The translations under genes were made by a program, and so were the position numbers. Of a stretch of DNA of 64,000 bases, positions 32,881 through 44,677 are shown piece after piece. The stretch lies in NCBI GenBank assembly GCA_035048495.1, contig CM068549.1:4757822-4821821 (forward strand). Reading direction: 5' to 3'. The notes under the pieces were generated by a model. It was not told the DNA's origin, made no database searches, and saw nothing but the letters and a program-made list of their open reading frames with translations. The DNA comes from Euptelea pleiosperma. Taxonomy: Eukaryota; Streptophyta; Magnoliopsida; Ranunculales; Eupteleaceae. How positions within the stretch are numbered: the first letter of the stretch is position 1; each line of letters starts with the position of its first letter.

Positions 32881-34740
32881 GATAAAAAACTGCCAAGAGC
32901 AAAAAAGCAGTGTTTTACTGCCTCTCTCTCCATTGAGAAACTAGCAGCACTCTAAGTTTTTGTAAAGAGAATTTGGAGATCAATTCTGGAATTGTCCTCA
33001 ATGCCTTGAGAAATAAGTTGATCCTGGTGTCTGTGAGATCTCATTGTAATCAAATCTAATCTCCAGACAATTCATTTCATGTGAACTCACTGAACATCTT
33101 CATGCCAAAAACTTTCCTGAGCCCAAGCTACCAACATGATGTTCACCTACCAAAATGTGTAACCAGCAGATACAAGCATTGGTTCCTCTACTTGCAGACT
33201 GAGGCTATCATTTTCCTTTCCACTTATAGCAAAGGCAATCTCTACCAAAAGTGATTTTTGGATGGAACTGACAACTAACATGAAGAGGGGCTTTTGGCAA
33301 AGTCGCTGTAACCAGCATCTTGGGGTCATTTTCTTGGTTAAGTAAAAATGCGAAACATTAACTTCTACCATTGAAATGCACATATCTATAACACAGCTGG
33401 CCCAAATTACAAAATGGCTCCAACAGCGTTCTATGATACAACCAAAAAGCTCTAAACAGTCTTAACATCTATGGTATGGGACTAGCCCAAGGATAAAATA
33501 GATTAGCATTTGGACATCAAAAGAATTGCACCTATCAAACAATTTTTAATTAGCAGCAAACTCTGGGTAATATGTCAGCATTGAAAAAAATAGATTCAAC
33601 CCTTCTCAATCTTTTTGAATAGGTGATAATCTGATTTAGTTGGACTTTCCCTACTATCTCGAGGTTTTGCAGTTGTTTTTTTAGGATAGCTTTTGCAGAT
33701 AACGATTACAAGAGCCAGAAGGATTCCCCGACAAGAATTCAGAGTAGACCAGGTAGAATGCCTGGGCTCTTGTAGCCAAAGCAAGAATAACTTTTATCTG
33801 GTGCAGAGAAGATCATAGTCAGCTTCTTGAGAATGCACTCAGAGGCCATTGTGGATACACGTCAGTATTAAGCTGACCAGCTTCGGAGTTTGACTGAGGT
33901 GGCACTTCAAACAACTCTGTATAACATTTCTTCTCTACTTTGCCTAGATCCATAAAACATGACACACCCACAACCCCAATAAGCTAATCCAGAAAAGCGG
34001 CCCAAAATGTTCACATTCGTGTTTTCTAAGAGGAAAGTGCATTCTTCTATAAACCACTGGAAACCTATAAAATCACACAAAATGCTAGCTTTTGGAAAGC
34101 ACCAAGAGCAAAAGCTGCCCATGGTAACCCTGTCATCCTATGCTTTTCATTTTCTAATGTTTATTTTATTCGAAATGTCCAAGCTATCTATTCAAGATAA
34201 TCTTTAGACGATGCCAAGGGTTGTAAATATCAAAGAAGGTAAATTTTTATTATTATTAATATTTCTGGTTTGGGTCTTCCTAACCCTAGCTTACTGAAAA
34301 GATATCCAATCCAATCCAGAAAAAACCCCAAACCAGTATTTTAAAGAGAATCCAAACACCCCAACTCATTAGAAAACAGATTGAAATACCTGCCTGAAGT
34401 GTTCGAAGCAGCTCCTCAATCCTTTTTAAGTTTTATAAAAAAGAAATTGCCATTAGAAGTTTGAGAAAGGCGCCTTCACAGCCGAAGAGAACCAATCACG
34501 CAGAGAGCATCTAGTGAAGAAGGCAACCAGGACCCACTATTAATCAAATTGAAGATCGCAAAGGTGGAGCGAGCGAAGGATGAAACCACAGGGGTGCAGA
34601 AGAACAAAACCAGTGTGTGACGGAGCAGCACGGATTCTCTAGCAGGTTGTTTAAGCGGGGACCAAGCCTCCTCGACACACAAAAAAGAGAAAGGTATTGG
34701 TCTCAGTAACATTCTACCCTCTTTTTCCAATCAAAAAGAA
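32881..34740 (-). other. Unassigned region, possible small minus-strand transcript
   Basis: Between the MITE and the SR-protein gene. On the minus strand there is an AT-rich TATATATAG box near 34790, a donor-like GTATTTCAAT after TTCAGGCAG near 34391, and an acceptor-like site near 34071. None of the open frames matches a family I know. Treat as unannotated. Confidence 0.25.
33819..33953 (-). CDS. Short unrecognised open frame, 44 codons
   Basis: From ATG 33953 to TGA 33819-33821; starts MDLGKVEKKCYTELFEVPPQ and ends PLSAFSRS. An in-frame stop lies 11 codons upstream, preceded by a possible acceptor (GGATTAG), so it could be the last exon of a spliced gene. Composition looks coding, but no family or partner exon is identified. 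Confidence 0.2.
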   Translation of the reverse strand: MDLGKVEKKCYTELFEVPPQSNSEAGQLNTDVYPQWPLSAFSRS

Positions 34741-35005
34741 AATCTACCCTTTTTTACCCTAATTATATTTTTTTCCTTTAGATCCCTTCTATATATAAAG
34801 AATCTACAACTACAGTGTATTGGTAAAAAAATAAAGTAACAGAAGCAATAATAAAGTAGGAAAGAAACTTATCCAAATCCGAGAAGTCGATGCTCTGAGC
34901 GTCACCCAATTAAAACATAGTCGCAATGAAGTCAAGTGTTGTCAGTCTCAACACTCCTAGTCCATTTTTTCTCTCAATACAATTGAGTTCCAGCTTAGCC
35001 AATAT

Positions 35006-38000
35006 TCAGCTTCTGCTGCGGCTTCGATCTTTGACAGCATTTCTGCATAACAATTCATCAACATTAAGAAAGTTGTTTTGTACGAGGCGAATCAAATGTA
35101 ACTATCTGATAGACCATGAAGATAGTCTACCGATGGAACGGCCCATATATGTACTAAAGTCAGGGAGACGAGACACACCACCAGATGGTTCCAACCTACA
35201 AGACCTACAATAATGCGCCACATGTAATTACATGACCATAAAACCATCTAAGCTATCACATTCTGTTGTACAAACAGAAAAAAATTAGCAAATAGTAGGG
35301 CTGCAACTCGGGCTGGTTGGGTCGGGTTTGGGGTCAACCTGAGCCCAACCCGATCTTCAAGGTTGTGAGCCCGAGCCCAAGCCCAACCCAACCCGAGGTC
35401 GGGCCTAGAATTTTCAACCCGAGCCCAACAGGATCGGGTTAGTCGGGTTGGTAAATTACTCAATTTTTTATTTTTTATTGGTAGGAAAGGTTGGTAAATT
35501 TTTGTATATCAATTTCCAATATAAAAATGCATATAAGAATTTTTAATCCATCATCTTTACAAACATAAACTAGACCAAAAATAGACTAGGAAACATAAAA
35601 CACATTAAAAAAACATATACATCTATATTTGCAGTGGTGTATTGTCGGGCTTGGGTTGGGTTGGGTCTGGTTGGCCAAAGCCTCAGCTCGAACCCAACCC
35701 GAGCCCAACGTCGAGTTGAGCCCACCCAAGTTGCAGCCCTAGCAAATGGTCAAGAAAAACAAAGTCAAGACCAAATTGTTACAACAATCCAATGGGTCGG
35801 TTTTCTGCCTTTTTGGTGTAGGTGCCTGTTGTGGGATCATAAAATGGGTAGATCCCACACCCCCATGTGTACCCGATATGCCGTTGGAAGACCGTCTTTA
35901 TGATCTACCCAATGTGAAGCTTTGGTTTCCACATAAATTCTATTGAGGAACAAACAAGTAATTCCCTGTATGAGCAAGTTATTAGGGAGCTTTACCCGTT
36001 AGCATATGGTGATTCTTCACGTCCACGGTGATGCTGCGGTGACTTGCTATAGCTGCGCCGACGAGGAGAGACACTGCGGCGCCTTGGAGAACGCACACGA
36101 GGACTGTAGCTCCTGTTCCAAAGCAATTAAGGTGACCAAGCAGTACTAAATAAAAAGTAGGGAAGCTCTAAACCAAGTTAAAGATTACAATAACCATTGT
36201 ATATAAGTATATTAGTACACCAGTTGTCTCCACTTCCACAGCAACCCCACAAACCAGAGACCCTGGATTAAAGACTAGGTTTCAGTGTGCGACTGCCAAC
36301 ACCAAACCAATACAAGTTGGATATGAACTCAGCTGCATTGCTGCCACATTTACATGAAGCTTGCTACAATTCTGATCCAGTTACACATTTTTCCATCGTA
36401 AAAGTAAATCGGTAGTTATAGACTTGTACCCAGTACTTTATGGCAGAGAGGAGGGGGGCAAATATGAGCATGTGAGGAAAACTACTACCAACCTCCCAAA
36501 GTGCAATGCTGAATCTCTCAGTTCTAAATTTCAACAACAGTAACTAGAACGGGTTACAAAAAAGCTAACAGCAGAATCAAAATAGCAAGACATTAAAACT
36601 GGATTCCATTTTTGTTTTAGTGACCTAACCTTCGACCATAGCTTGGACTCCTGCGATATCTAGGGCTGCGGCTTCGACGTCTTCCAGAACCAACACGCGA
36701 GCGGCATTCTCGAGCAAAATGACCAGCCTCACCACACTCATAGCACTTAAGATCAGAACTTCCAGAATGGCCACGACCACCATCACTACGACGGGCACCA
36801 CCACTCCTGCCTCCAGAGTTATGAGAGAGCTCAACTCTCCATCCATCTTTACCTATTCCAAAGAAACCAGTCAAATTATAACTGCAGAAGATTCTCAGAA
36901 CATCTCAAATGTCTGTGTAACTGATACTCCCCCAAAGTTGCTAGTAGCTGATTGAACTGAAAAGAATAACAAGATAAAGTGGCAGCAATCACCAACTATA
37001 TGAAAGCAACTTGGGTATATGTGTTGAGAAAAACACATTTTGAGAACAAAGGCAGAGGACTGTCTCTGTAGTCGAGAGTGTTAGATGACACCTAGGTGAC
37101 AACGGTCCCTCGGGCAAGGCGATGCCTCGGCGCAGCCTAGACGATAATTTATTAATTTATATTATAAAAATATTGAAATACAAATAATATTGCAGAAAAG
37201 ATTATTTATTTACTCAATGATTTGGAAGGTGCAGAACCTAAAAGCTTATTGACTTCAGACTCCTACTTGGACGATCGAATCAAAATTATGATAAAATTTT
37301 ACAGTGGTAAATCTGGAAATTCACTTTCAAATTTTAAAAAGTTTAGCAAAATCAAAAGGCATTAAAATTGTATTTGTATCTATGGTCAGACACAGTAGTG
37401 ACAGTACTACTAAAACAGAGAGAAATTAAGTGTTTGCCTAGGCAAGACATAAAATTGATGTTATATAACCTTCTTCTCTTCTGCTTCCTTTTTTTCTTAT
37501 TTTTACTATTATAAGGAGAAGAAGAAAAAGGAGATGAAAAAGAAGAAGCTCATGTAACATTAATTTTATATGTCTAGCCTAGGAAAATGCTTAAATTCCT
37601 AGCACCTCAGTGCATAGGAGTGTCGAGGCAACCATTTTTGTATAGAGCCTGCCTAGGTCCTGGTTTAGGCGCTAAGGGTCCCGGCTAGGTGAAGCTTTGA
37701 GTCCACTGCTAGGCCCCCATCAACCAACTTGTTTTTCACCTTATCATTAACTGGACCAGAATTTACCATTGCATATTGCTGAAATACCACTATGGATATT
37801 CATTCTAGAATCATCCTTTTAAAGCTCCTAGAAGTGTACAGCCCTATAGGAGATAAAGGAAGTAAAAATGAAATCTTCAAAATTTGGAACCACATATCCC
37901 CACATCAAATGAACAGTTCAACAATCAATTTCAAAGATCAAGAATCTAAAATAAAAATTTACCAAAATGCTTCAGTTATTTATTAGATTACACTGAAAGC

Positions 38001-41000
38001 TGAAATAAAAACTTTTAAACATACCATCCAGTGCGCGAATTGCATCTAGTGCATCCCTACGGTCATCAAAATCAACAAAAGCGTAACCTGGTGGTTTTCG
38101 TGCAACCCATATACTGTCATCATAAACATCAGCAAGTCAAACAAGCATACAAAACCATATTGAAGAGCAATTACAATTCAGTTATGCAACCATGCATCTA
38201 CAAGTGTTGACAAAATGAACAAATAAATAAAGTAAAGATGTTCCTTCAGAGGTTCCCTGAGGATGAAAAAGATTTCACTAGCAGGGAAAGGAACAGACAT
38301 TGTGATTACAAATAATGCAACCAGAACAGAATGAATAATACAACCAGAACAGAATTTCAAGACGATAAAAATGTCCAACAAGCACGAAGATCATTTTTTT
38401 TTCATTCTAATAAATGCTTCTGCATGATTGATGATACCATGCTAGAAATTTCAATCAAGGTTTACAATCTCCACAAAGTAGAATACACCTTGTCCAGCTA
38501 TTCAGTCTTATGAGTCACAGCACTGTCAATGCCACCTGGTGCCGTATCCTATTAAAATTAATTGTTAAATATCCAAGGCCACAAGTAAGAACAGGGGATA
38601 CCCATCGAGAAAAAGAATGGGAAAATATCTGGAGAAACACACTTCAAAAGAAAGGAGAATGTCCGGAATTTGAGCAATTCTACTTAGTTCAGGTAAAGTG
38701 ATGTGAAGAAGTGAAAGGAGTCATATTAGAAGACATAGGAAAGAGAAGAGATAATTAAGTCACAAACAGACAAGAATGATCACAGTTTGAGAGATGGCTT
38801 ATAAGATAGATGGGAATGGTGATCTGACTCTTGCAGATACCAAAGTTGGCCTAAAGAAGTTTGGCCCACATTTCCAAGTGTGATCTTTAGCTGAGGTATT
38901 GGTAGAGAACATAACACATCGATGTGCTATGATGAGACATAGACATTCTAGACTCTAATTGTTTGAGGCACACCATTTTGACATACTTGAGGTGAGTGCC
39001 ACATAACAGGATACGAGAATAAAAGAAAAAGCAATAGAAAGAAAGGTTGACTCCCTATTATACTTTTTTTTTATAAGTGCAAGCTTTATTGATAACCAAA
39101 AAACAAAACGTACAAACTCTAAGGCTAAAGGAGGTCGAGATGAGCTACAGAAGGCCGAAGGAAACAAGGGAGAAACAAAAAAGAAAACCCCAAAACCGCC
39201 GCTCAAGGGAACCCACTAACATCAATCCCTAGAGCAGAGAAGGTCCATACGAAAAACGAAGTCTTCAAAGAATAAGCCCCGACATTCTGCAAACGCCTTG
39301 GACCACAAGAACATAATCCCCTAGATGTTGAGGATGATCGATACCGTATCCTCACTCTTGCCGTCAAAGACTCTCTGGTTCCTCTCCTTCCAAAGGCCCC
39401 AGACTATAGCAAAGGGCAACATTCTCCAAAGAATGCATCCTCTAGAGGAGAAAGCCTTAGAACGCCAGCTAAGAATGAGGGCCAAGAGGGATCCTGGCAT
39501 CACCCAACTCATCCGGAACTCCGAAAGGAAAGAAGCCCAAACCTCCTTAGCCACTTCACAGTGTAACATAAGGTAGTTGACTGTGTCGCCTTATTAGACT
39601 CAAAATATGAACTGCACATTATGAAACTAGTATTGTAGACATGAACAAGAGGCGGCAAGTCAAATGGTCAAATCCAAGGTTTAAAAGCTTGGTCTCAAGA
39701 GTATGTCTTGGTAAGTTAAAAAAACGAGAAAGTATGATACAAAGCTGAGAAAATTGTGAGATGAACTAAGGCAAATCAATACAAAGCCGGGACAAAACTC
39801 CAGTGCATCGTACCAGGCACCTAAAAAACTGAGATGTCTTGTCGGAGATGAACTGAGACACTACAGTGCTTCAAACCTTTAGCCAAATCGACATGCCTAT
39901 ACGTTCGCTTATCCAATTACATTAAATAATAGAGAATACATAACATAATTGGTTATTGTAGTACAAATAGAGAAAACCATAGCTCGCTGGCTCAACGCTG
40001 ACTCCTTGAGCCAACTTATTGACTCCCTCGAGTTGAGTTGAGGCAACAGAATGAACACCCTGTTCCAAGTACCGGCCAAGTCATTCTCTCGACTTTTTGA
40101 TTCCCCATATTAACTCCTGTAATTTCGATTAATAGGAACAATTCCCTCGAGTCAGAGCATCAGTTGAATCTGTACCAAGTAAGGTTTTATATTACAGCAA
40201 AAAATTCAAAAATTTCGAGATTTATTTTTCATTTCGACCGATTGCGGCTAAGTTTTGTACAAAACTTACAGTATCTTGACCAGAATTTCTGGGGCCCCCA
40301 GAACTTCATCGCAAATGACCCAACCTCACCAAACACTAATCCAAAACAGAAATGCATATGACAAAAATCACATTTTCATTACGGAAAAACATGTCAACCA
40401 GGTTAATGTTACATACTTCAGGATTCTCACAATTATTTTAGCTATTCTATTGGCAATATAAGACGATCTTTAGGGATCCCAATTTGGTGTAAATAATCGA
40501 CGGTATGCGAAACTGGATTTTTATTTTCCTCAAAATGTACATGTACTTTCTTTCTCTGCCTAGCTTTAATGTCGGAAAGAACTTGTCAGACTTGTTATTT
40601 CGTAATTCTCTTAATTACCGAATAGCAAGATTTTAAGAAATTCAATTCCTTGCAAATCCAAACAGGCCTTTCTTTCAAATGGTTGTAAGAAAGTGAAAAT
40701 AATTGATGAGTTTTTCTCTGTGTATTGCACATCCTTTAAATACTTCCATATTTTATTTTGAAGTTCTTAAATTTTCTCTTTTTATGGATATCCCCTGTTA
40801 AAGATTTTGAATACAAAAATATTTATTGCGCTTAATTAGCTCAAGACCAACTGACTTGGCACTTTGATAGATAAGCTGGTAAATTAGAAATTAGAAAATA
40901 CCAAGCACTTCTTGCATTTTACCTACAGAGAATGAGAAAACCTTGGGTAGATGGCAAGAAATTGCATCAAATTCAGTTTACCTTCTCAAGACTCCATAAA

Positions 41001-41070
41001 CACGAAATTCATCTTCAAGTTCTCGCTTAGTTACTCGTGGATCCACATTTCCCACATATACACGAGACAT
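35006..41070 (-). CDS. RSZ22: SR splicing factor RSZ21/RSZ22-like (RRM, zinc knuckle, RS domain)
   Basis: Five GT-AG coding exons: 40982-41070, 38025-38113, 36630-36852, 35996-36112 and 35006-35042; 184 residues, close to the 187-200 usual for plant RSZ proteins. Start [11 protein letters not shown]. The RRM (residues 1-70) has RNP2 VYVGNV at 4-9 and RNP1 GYAFVDF at 39-45. A Gly/Arg linker follows, then a CCHC zinc knuckle [14 protein letters not shown] (Cys96, Cys99, His104, Cys109), then an Arg/Ser-rich tail with SPSYGRR and a KDRSRSRS end from the small last exon. Family role: nuclear, binds pre-mRNA and directs splice-site choice. All junction phases agree. If intron 4 is retained, a TAA three bases past the donor would end the protein at 173 residues. 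Introns hold a MITE (intron 4), a fold-back repeat (intron 2) and a LINE piece (intron 1). I cannot separate RSZ21 from RSZ22 orthology. Confidence 0.95.
35296..35741. mobile_element. hAT-type MITE in the last intron of the SR gene
   Basis: 446 bp with ends TAGGGCTGCAACTCGGG and, inward from the right, TAGGGCTGCAACTTGGG. Flanked by GCAAATAG (35288-35295) and GCAAATGG (35742-35749), 7 of 8 matching. Rich in GGGTTGGG/CCCAACCC subterminal repeats. It makes up about half of intron 4 (35043-35995). Confidence 0.92.
37424..37597. repeat. Fold-back repeat in SR gene intron 2
   Basis: The left arm CCTAGGCAAGACATAAAATT and the right arm (reverse complement CCTAGGCTAGACATATAAAA) pair over about 50 bp around a pyrimidine/purine centre. 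More AGGCG/GCCTAGG-rich sequence lies at about 37097-37145 and 37640-37700 and may belong to a larger non-autonomous element. No duplication identified. Confidence 0.65.
39062..39592 (-). pseudogene. LINE 3' fragment in SR gene intron 1
   Basis: Minus frame 39569-39321 reads [14 protein letters not shown] and [20 protein letters not shown], the zinc-binding domain after the LINE reverse transcriptase. The insert ends on the plus strand in a T-run (39064-39073), the complement of a poly(A) tail, so it is a 5'-truncated copy in the same orientation as the host gene. The 5' border near 39592 is approximate; no clean target duplication was found. Confidence 0.82.
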
Positions 41071-41084
41071 TTTTACGAAGATAC
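41071..41084 (-). other. 5' untranslated part of SR gene coding exon 1
   Basis: A CTCAATAG acceptor at 41085 (minus strand) would join the leader exon to this 14-base segment before the ATG at 41070. The leader intron would be 41085-43190. Confidence 0.6.
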
Positions 41085-41217
41085 CTATTGAGCAGAAATG
41101 GGTACAAGTTAATGAGTTGTAATAACTTTAACCACATGAGATAATCAAAGAAAGGATGAATGAAGTAACCATCTATATAAACTATAGAACACCACATAGA
41201 TTCATGAAATCTTGCAC

Positions 41218-41221
<4 letters not shown>

Positions 41222-41264
<43 letters not shown>
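41222..41264. repeat. (TA)n microsatellite in the SR gene leader intron
   Basis: About 21 uninterrupted AT units, roughly 150 bp upstream of the start codon on the gene's strand. Confidence 0.95.
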
Positions 41265-41267
<3 letters not shown>

Positions 41268-42030
41268 TCAATCTTATAATTGTAAAGCGTGATGGTTTTC
41301 TGAAGCAACACCCTGCAAACCTCTTCATGGAGATGTGGGGTTTCCTTTACACGTGCCTGCTGAGGCATCAGGAAGGAAGGACTATATTATTGTGTATCGA
41401 TTATCGGATTAATACCTAAAGGAGTGACACTTCACCACCAAGAATAAAACTAATTCAAAAGTTAATATTGAGTTACCAAAAATGGCAAAAACGTGGATCC
41501 AAATTGAATAAACTAGCACTTAATGCAAAGACCAATTAAGAGAGATTTTCCTTTTAATTAAAATTCTAAAAATTTTAACCATTATCTAATACGAAACTTC
41601 ATATAACAACAATAGAAAACGTTGAGGCTTGTGTGTGGAGTCCCAAGGACTCTTTCCTGTTAGGCAACATTAGATTAACACCAATAAAGAAATGTGACCA
41701 TTGGGAGACCTTTCCAAAGATCCATAAGAGGCCACTTCAGGTAAGTTTTCCTAGAATTCTAAATACAATAATAGTATACCTAAATTATTGAAAGATTACC
41801 TTTTTATTTTAAGTAAGAAATTGAAATAAGAGAACTCTCATTTAGGCCTGTTATCATATACGTAGAAGTACGTATTTTATATGTATCGGGGGTAGTTCTG
41901 TAAATACCCCCTTGAGGGGTATATTTGTCCTTTCTGTAATTCCTCTACATAAATAGGATTTATGGAGTTATCGTGACTAAGCACATGACATCCTTTCCTC
42001 TCATCTCTCTCTTCTCTCCTCTTCTTCCGA

Positions 42031-42067
42031 AACCTAAACCTAACCCTAACCCTAACCCTAACCCTAA
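42031..42067. repeat. Telomere-like (CCCTAA)n tract in the copia LTR
   Basis: AACCTAAACC then four successive CCCTAA hexamers ending CCCTAAATT. The hexamer differs from the CCCTAAA heptamer of most plant telomeres. Confidence 0.9.
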
Positions 42068-42082
42068 ATTACTAATTCAACT

Positions 42083-42094
42083 TGGTATCAGAGC
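42083..42094 (+). promoter_or_regulatory. Primer binding site of the copia fragment
   Basis: TGGTATCAGAGC directly after the LTR end; defines the LTR border and orientation. Confidence 0.85.
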
Positions 42095-43120
42095 TTATAA
42101 TCAAGATCTATAGCCGGAGAACAACCAAAGGGACGCCGGAATAGTGCGGATGTCTACTGACATCATTGTACTGAACAGATGACGTCATCATCCGTACAGT
42201 CACGCATCTCGAGGTCTATCGAAACTCTTCCTTCTTGGTAGATCTCGATTTTTCATGAATTATGGTGATTTTTGCTGAATTTTTTGAAGCCTTCTTGAAG
42301 GTTTTTGGGACCTTTTTTGACTGAAATTCCGGAATATTGTTCTTTCGCTCTACGAGTGTTTCTGATCTGTGGGGGCTTTCTTGCCTGATTTTGTTGCTTC
42401 GATTTGATCCTCCATTATGTGTCCAATCTATTAACACCTCTCTTGTGCGATTCCACTGCCTATTGAAGGCTAGGTGAAGTTTTTTCCACCTTTTTTAGTA
42501 CCGCCGGTGGTAATTTTGCCCTTATTGGGCTGTGATTTGCTCTCTAACATGAATTAATGCATGTTAATTGTCTCTTTAGTGTTTTTTACTTCATTCTCCA
42601 CCATCCTAGCCTGTTGTGAGATGTTTAGAGCAAACACTATAGGGTTTGTGGGCTATTATTTGTTTACCACAGCCACGCATATGTTCTCCAGTTGTTGTAG
42701 GGGGTTCTTGAGGTTGTTTTTTCACCTCTAGTTGCTGTCCATAACCTTTTTTTTGGGTATTAGGGTTTTTTTGGTGGATATTCTTGGTCTAATTGTTCTT
42801 TGAGGCTTCATCAGATGGGTTTATGTCCTTTGGTGTGGCTGTTTACGCACTTCCTGGCCATCTATTGATCTTCGGTGTGGTTGTTAGTGTTCTTTCTTCG
42901 CTATATCTCAGAAAAACCAAGGACTGAGATAGAACTTGGAGCATTCAAGATCACTGAATCTTCTAAATCTTCTATGTAGGATTAGACATAGACATGGATG
43001 AGATTTAACAAAATCAGTCGAAAAGTTTCAAAAACAATGAAATATCTAAGATTTGTTTAGCAAATCTGAATCTAATGATCTACAATATGACACAAAACAT
43101 CCTGCGATTAGAACGATGGG

Positions 43121-43127
<7 letters not shown>

Positions 43128-43181
<54 letters not shown>
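43128..43181. repeat. (GA)n microsatellite at the start of the SR gene leader intron
   Basis: About 27 GA units on the plus strand, that is (CT)n on the gene's strand, beginning about 9 bases after the donor at 43190. Confidence 0.95.
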
Positions 43182-43183
<2 letters not shown>

Positions 43184-43190
43184 TGCGTAC

Positions 43191-43305
43191 CTGATGCGAG
43201 CGAAGATAAGTGCTTCTGCAGAAACAAAGAAAAGCCAGAGGAGAAGAGCCTCTCGCGAGTCAGGGAAAACCTAACTGTGCTGTTATTGCCCTTCTTCTTT
43301 GATTT
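43191..43305 (-). other. Probable non-coding leader exon of the SR gene
   Basis: Minus strand ends in CTCGCATCAG followed by the donor GTACGCACAC. The 5' limit is set about 25-30 bases downstream of the TATA box. Leader introns are common in plant SR genes. Confidence 0.6.
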
Positions 43306-43330
43306 CGATTTGAGGGAAATGATCTTTGGG

Positions 43331-43337
43331 TTTTATA
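43331..43337 (-). promoter_or_regulatory. TATA box of the SR gene
   Basis: TATAAAA on the minus strand, 140 bp upstream of the leader donor; a good position for a start near 43305. Confidence 0.6.
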
Positions 43338-43339
43338 AG

Positions 43340-44677
43340 AGGAACCTGAGTCACTAATACTCGTCTCGCGTATTGGACAAGCATGGAGTAGACTCTGGGC
43401 AGGGCCGCAGGAGGCTGGGGGGAGCTAAGCGTAAGTTAACAATGGTCCGGCCCGTGACAGACCAAAACAAAGTAAACTCCAAGACCAGATATTTGGGCTG
43501 GGCCATTATTATAAGCCCAATTTAGGCTCATATAGGCTATCTCATGATCAAGCCTGGCCTATGGGCTTCCAGAGCCAGCTCAATTCTAACCTAAAATGGT
43601 CGCCGTAGCATTCATCAGACAAGCCAGCCCGTGTGCACTCCTAGCCCATTAGAAACTGGTTCGGATCCACCTTGGGTAGCCTTGTGTGAATTGTGAAATT
43701 TATTAAACTACTTTTATGACGATATCATGATAGTTTTCGAAAAACCAATGTCCTAAATTTCTTCGAAGAACTGCATTTTGGCATTTTGATTTCAATGGGT
43801 TAGTTTGTGAGGTTTTGATTTAATTAGAAATCCATTTGTTTAAGAAATATGTATTTCGGTTCAAATATTTTCATTTTTTTTTATACCAAAACCTTCCATT
43901 TTTATTCTATTTTGTAGGGCCTATAGAACAGTTTTTTATTGCTAAATTCAAGAATGGAGACGAAGAAGGTTAATAGGTCTTCTATTGAATCAGAGATTTT
44001 TGCAGGCGTTCGTGACTTTTGGATATTTCGGAGTTGAGATTGGGGAAATGAGGCACTTTCCATGGGGCGAAAAGAAACAATTTAGGGTTATGATTAGAAG
44101 ATAGTTTGAAGAAACTAGTGTTTCATTTTTTTTAATACTTTATCTAAGATTTGGGGATGAGTGATAGGAAGAAAACTGTAAGGAAGAATTCAGAGATTGG
44201 GGGCAAAGCAACGGGTTCACTTCTTTTTATGCACTCTTGAGTTATTTGAGGATTATGTTTTGAAGCGCGTTGAATATTGACTTGACAATACAGTTGGTTG
44301 GTGTTGCAACCCAAACCCATGATCCATGACCTTACCCAAAAATTCTTGGATCGAATATGGTGTCAAAGGTTGAGGTGCGTGTGTTTAATATAAATATAAT
44401 AAAGTGATCATGTATCTAAGTCCTCAATCAAGTCCACATAAGTCAAAAATAAGTCTAAGAAAGTCAAATGTCAAAGTAGGTCAACATGAGTCAAAATGTT
44501 AACTTGAATCAATACAAGACAACTCCTACACTCGACCGTGGCATCTCCATCCCATAATGATCACCATCTGATTCACATCAAAATTGGATGAACATTTAAA
44601 TTTTAAATTAAAAGAAACTCATCTTTAATTTGAAAAACTAGATTTATTTTAGAAAACTAAAAAATCTGCATGACGTG
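43340..44677. other. SR gene upstream region; no other gene seen
   Basis: No recognised coding region or element. Contains GGGCTGGGCC-type words common in plant promoters and repeats (about 43493-43560). Confidence 0.5.

Larger units (their letters stand above)
41849..42910 (+). mobile_element. copia 5' LTR and leader fragment in the SR gene leader intron
   Basis: TGTTATCATA...AATTCAACT (41849-42082) followed at once by TGGTATCAGAGC (42083-42094), the initiator-Met primer binding site, identifies a copia LTR in antisense orientation to the gene. Leader-like sequence follows with no gag frame; the 3' border near 42910 is a guess. The LTR carries telomere-like repeats near its 3' end. Confidence 0.7.

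Noticed and set aside
35992..36112. Stop TAA at 35992-35994 as the natural end of the SR protein
   Set aside because: The donor GTAAAG and a downstream exon restore the conserved KDRSRSRS tail in correct phase, so the stop lies in intron 4.
36719..36955. Plus-strand frame rich in Thr
   Set aside because: Antisense shadow of SR gene exon 3 and intron sequence.
41027..41419. Frames on both strands with Ile-Tyr repeats
   Set aside because: Translation of the (TA)n microsatellite; the minus-strand frame also overlaps SR gene exon 1 in another frame.
43053..43274. Frame with an Arg-Glu repeat
   Set aside because: Translation of the (GA)n microsatellite.
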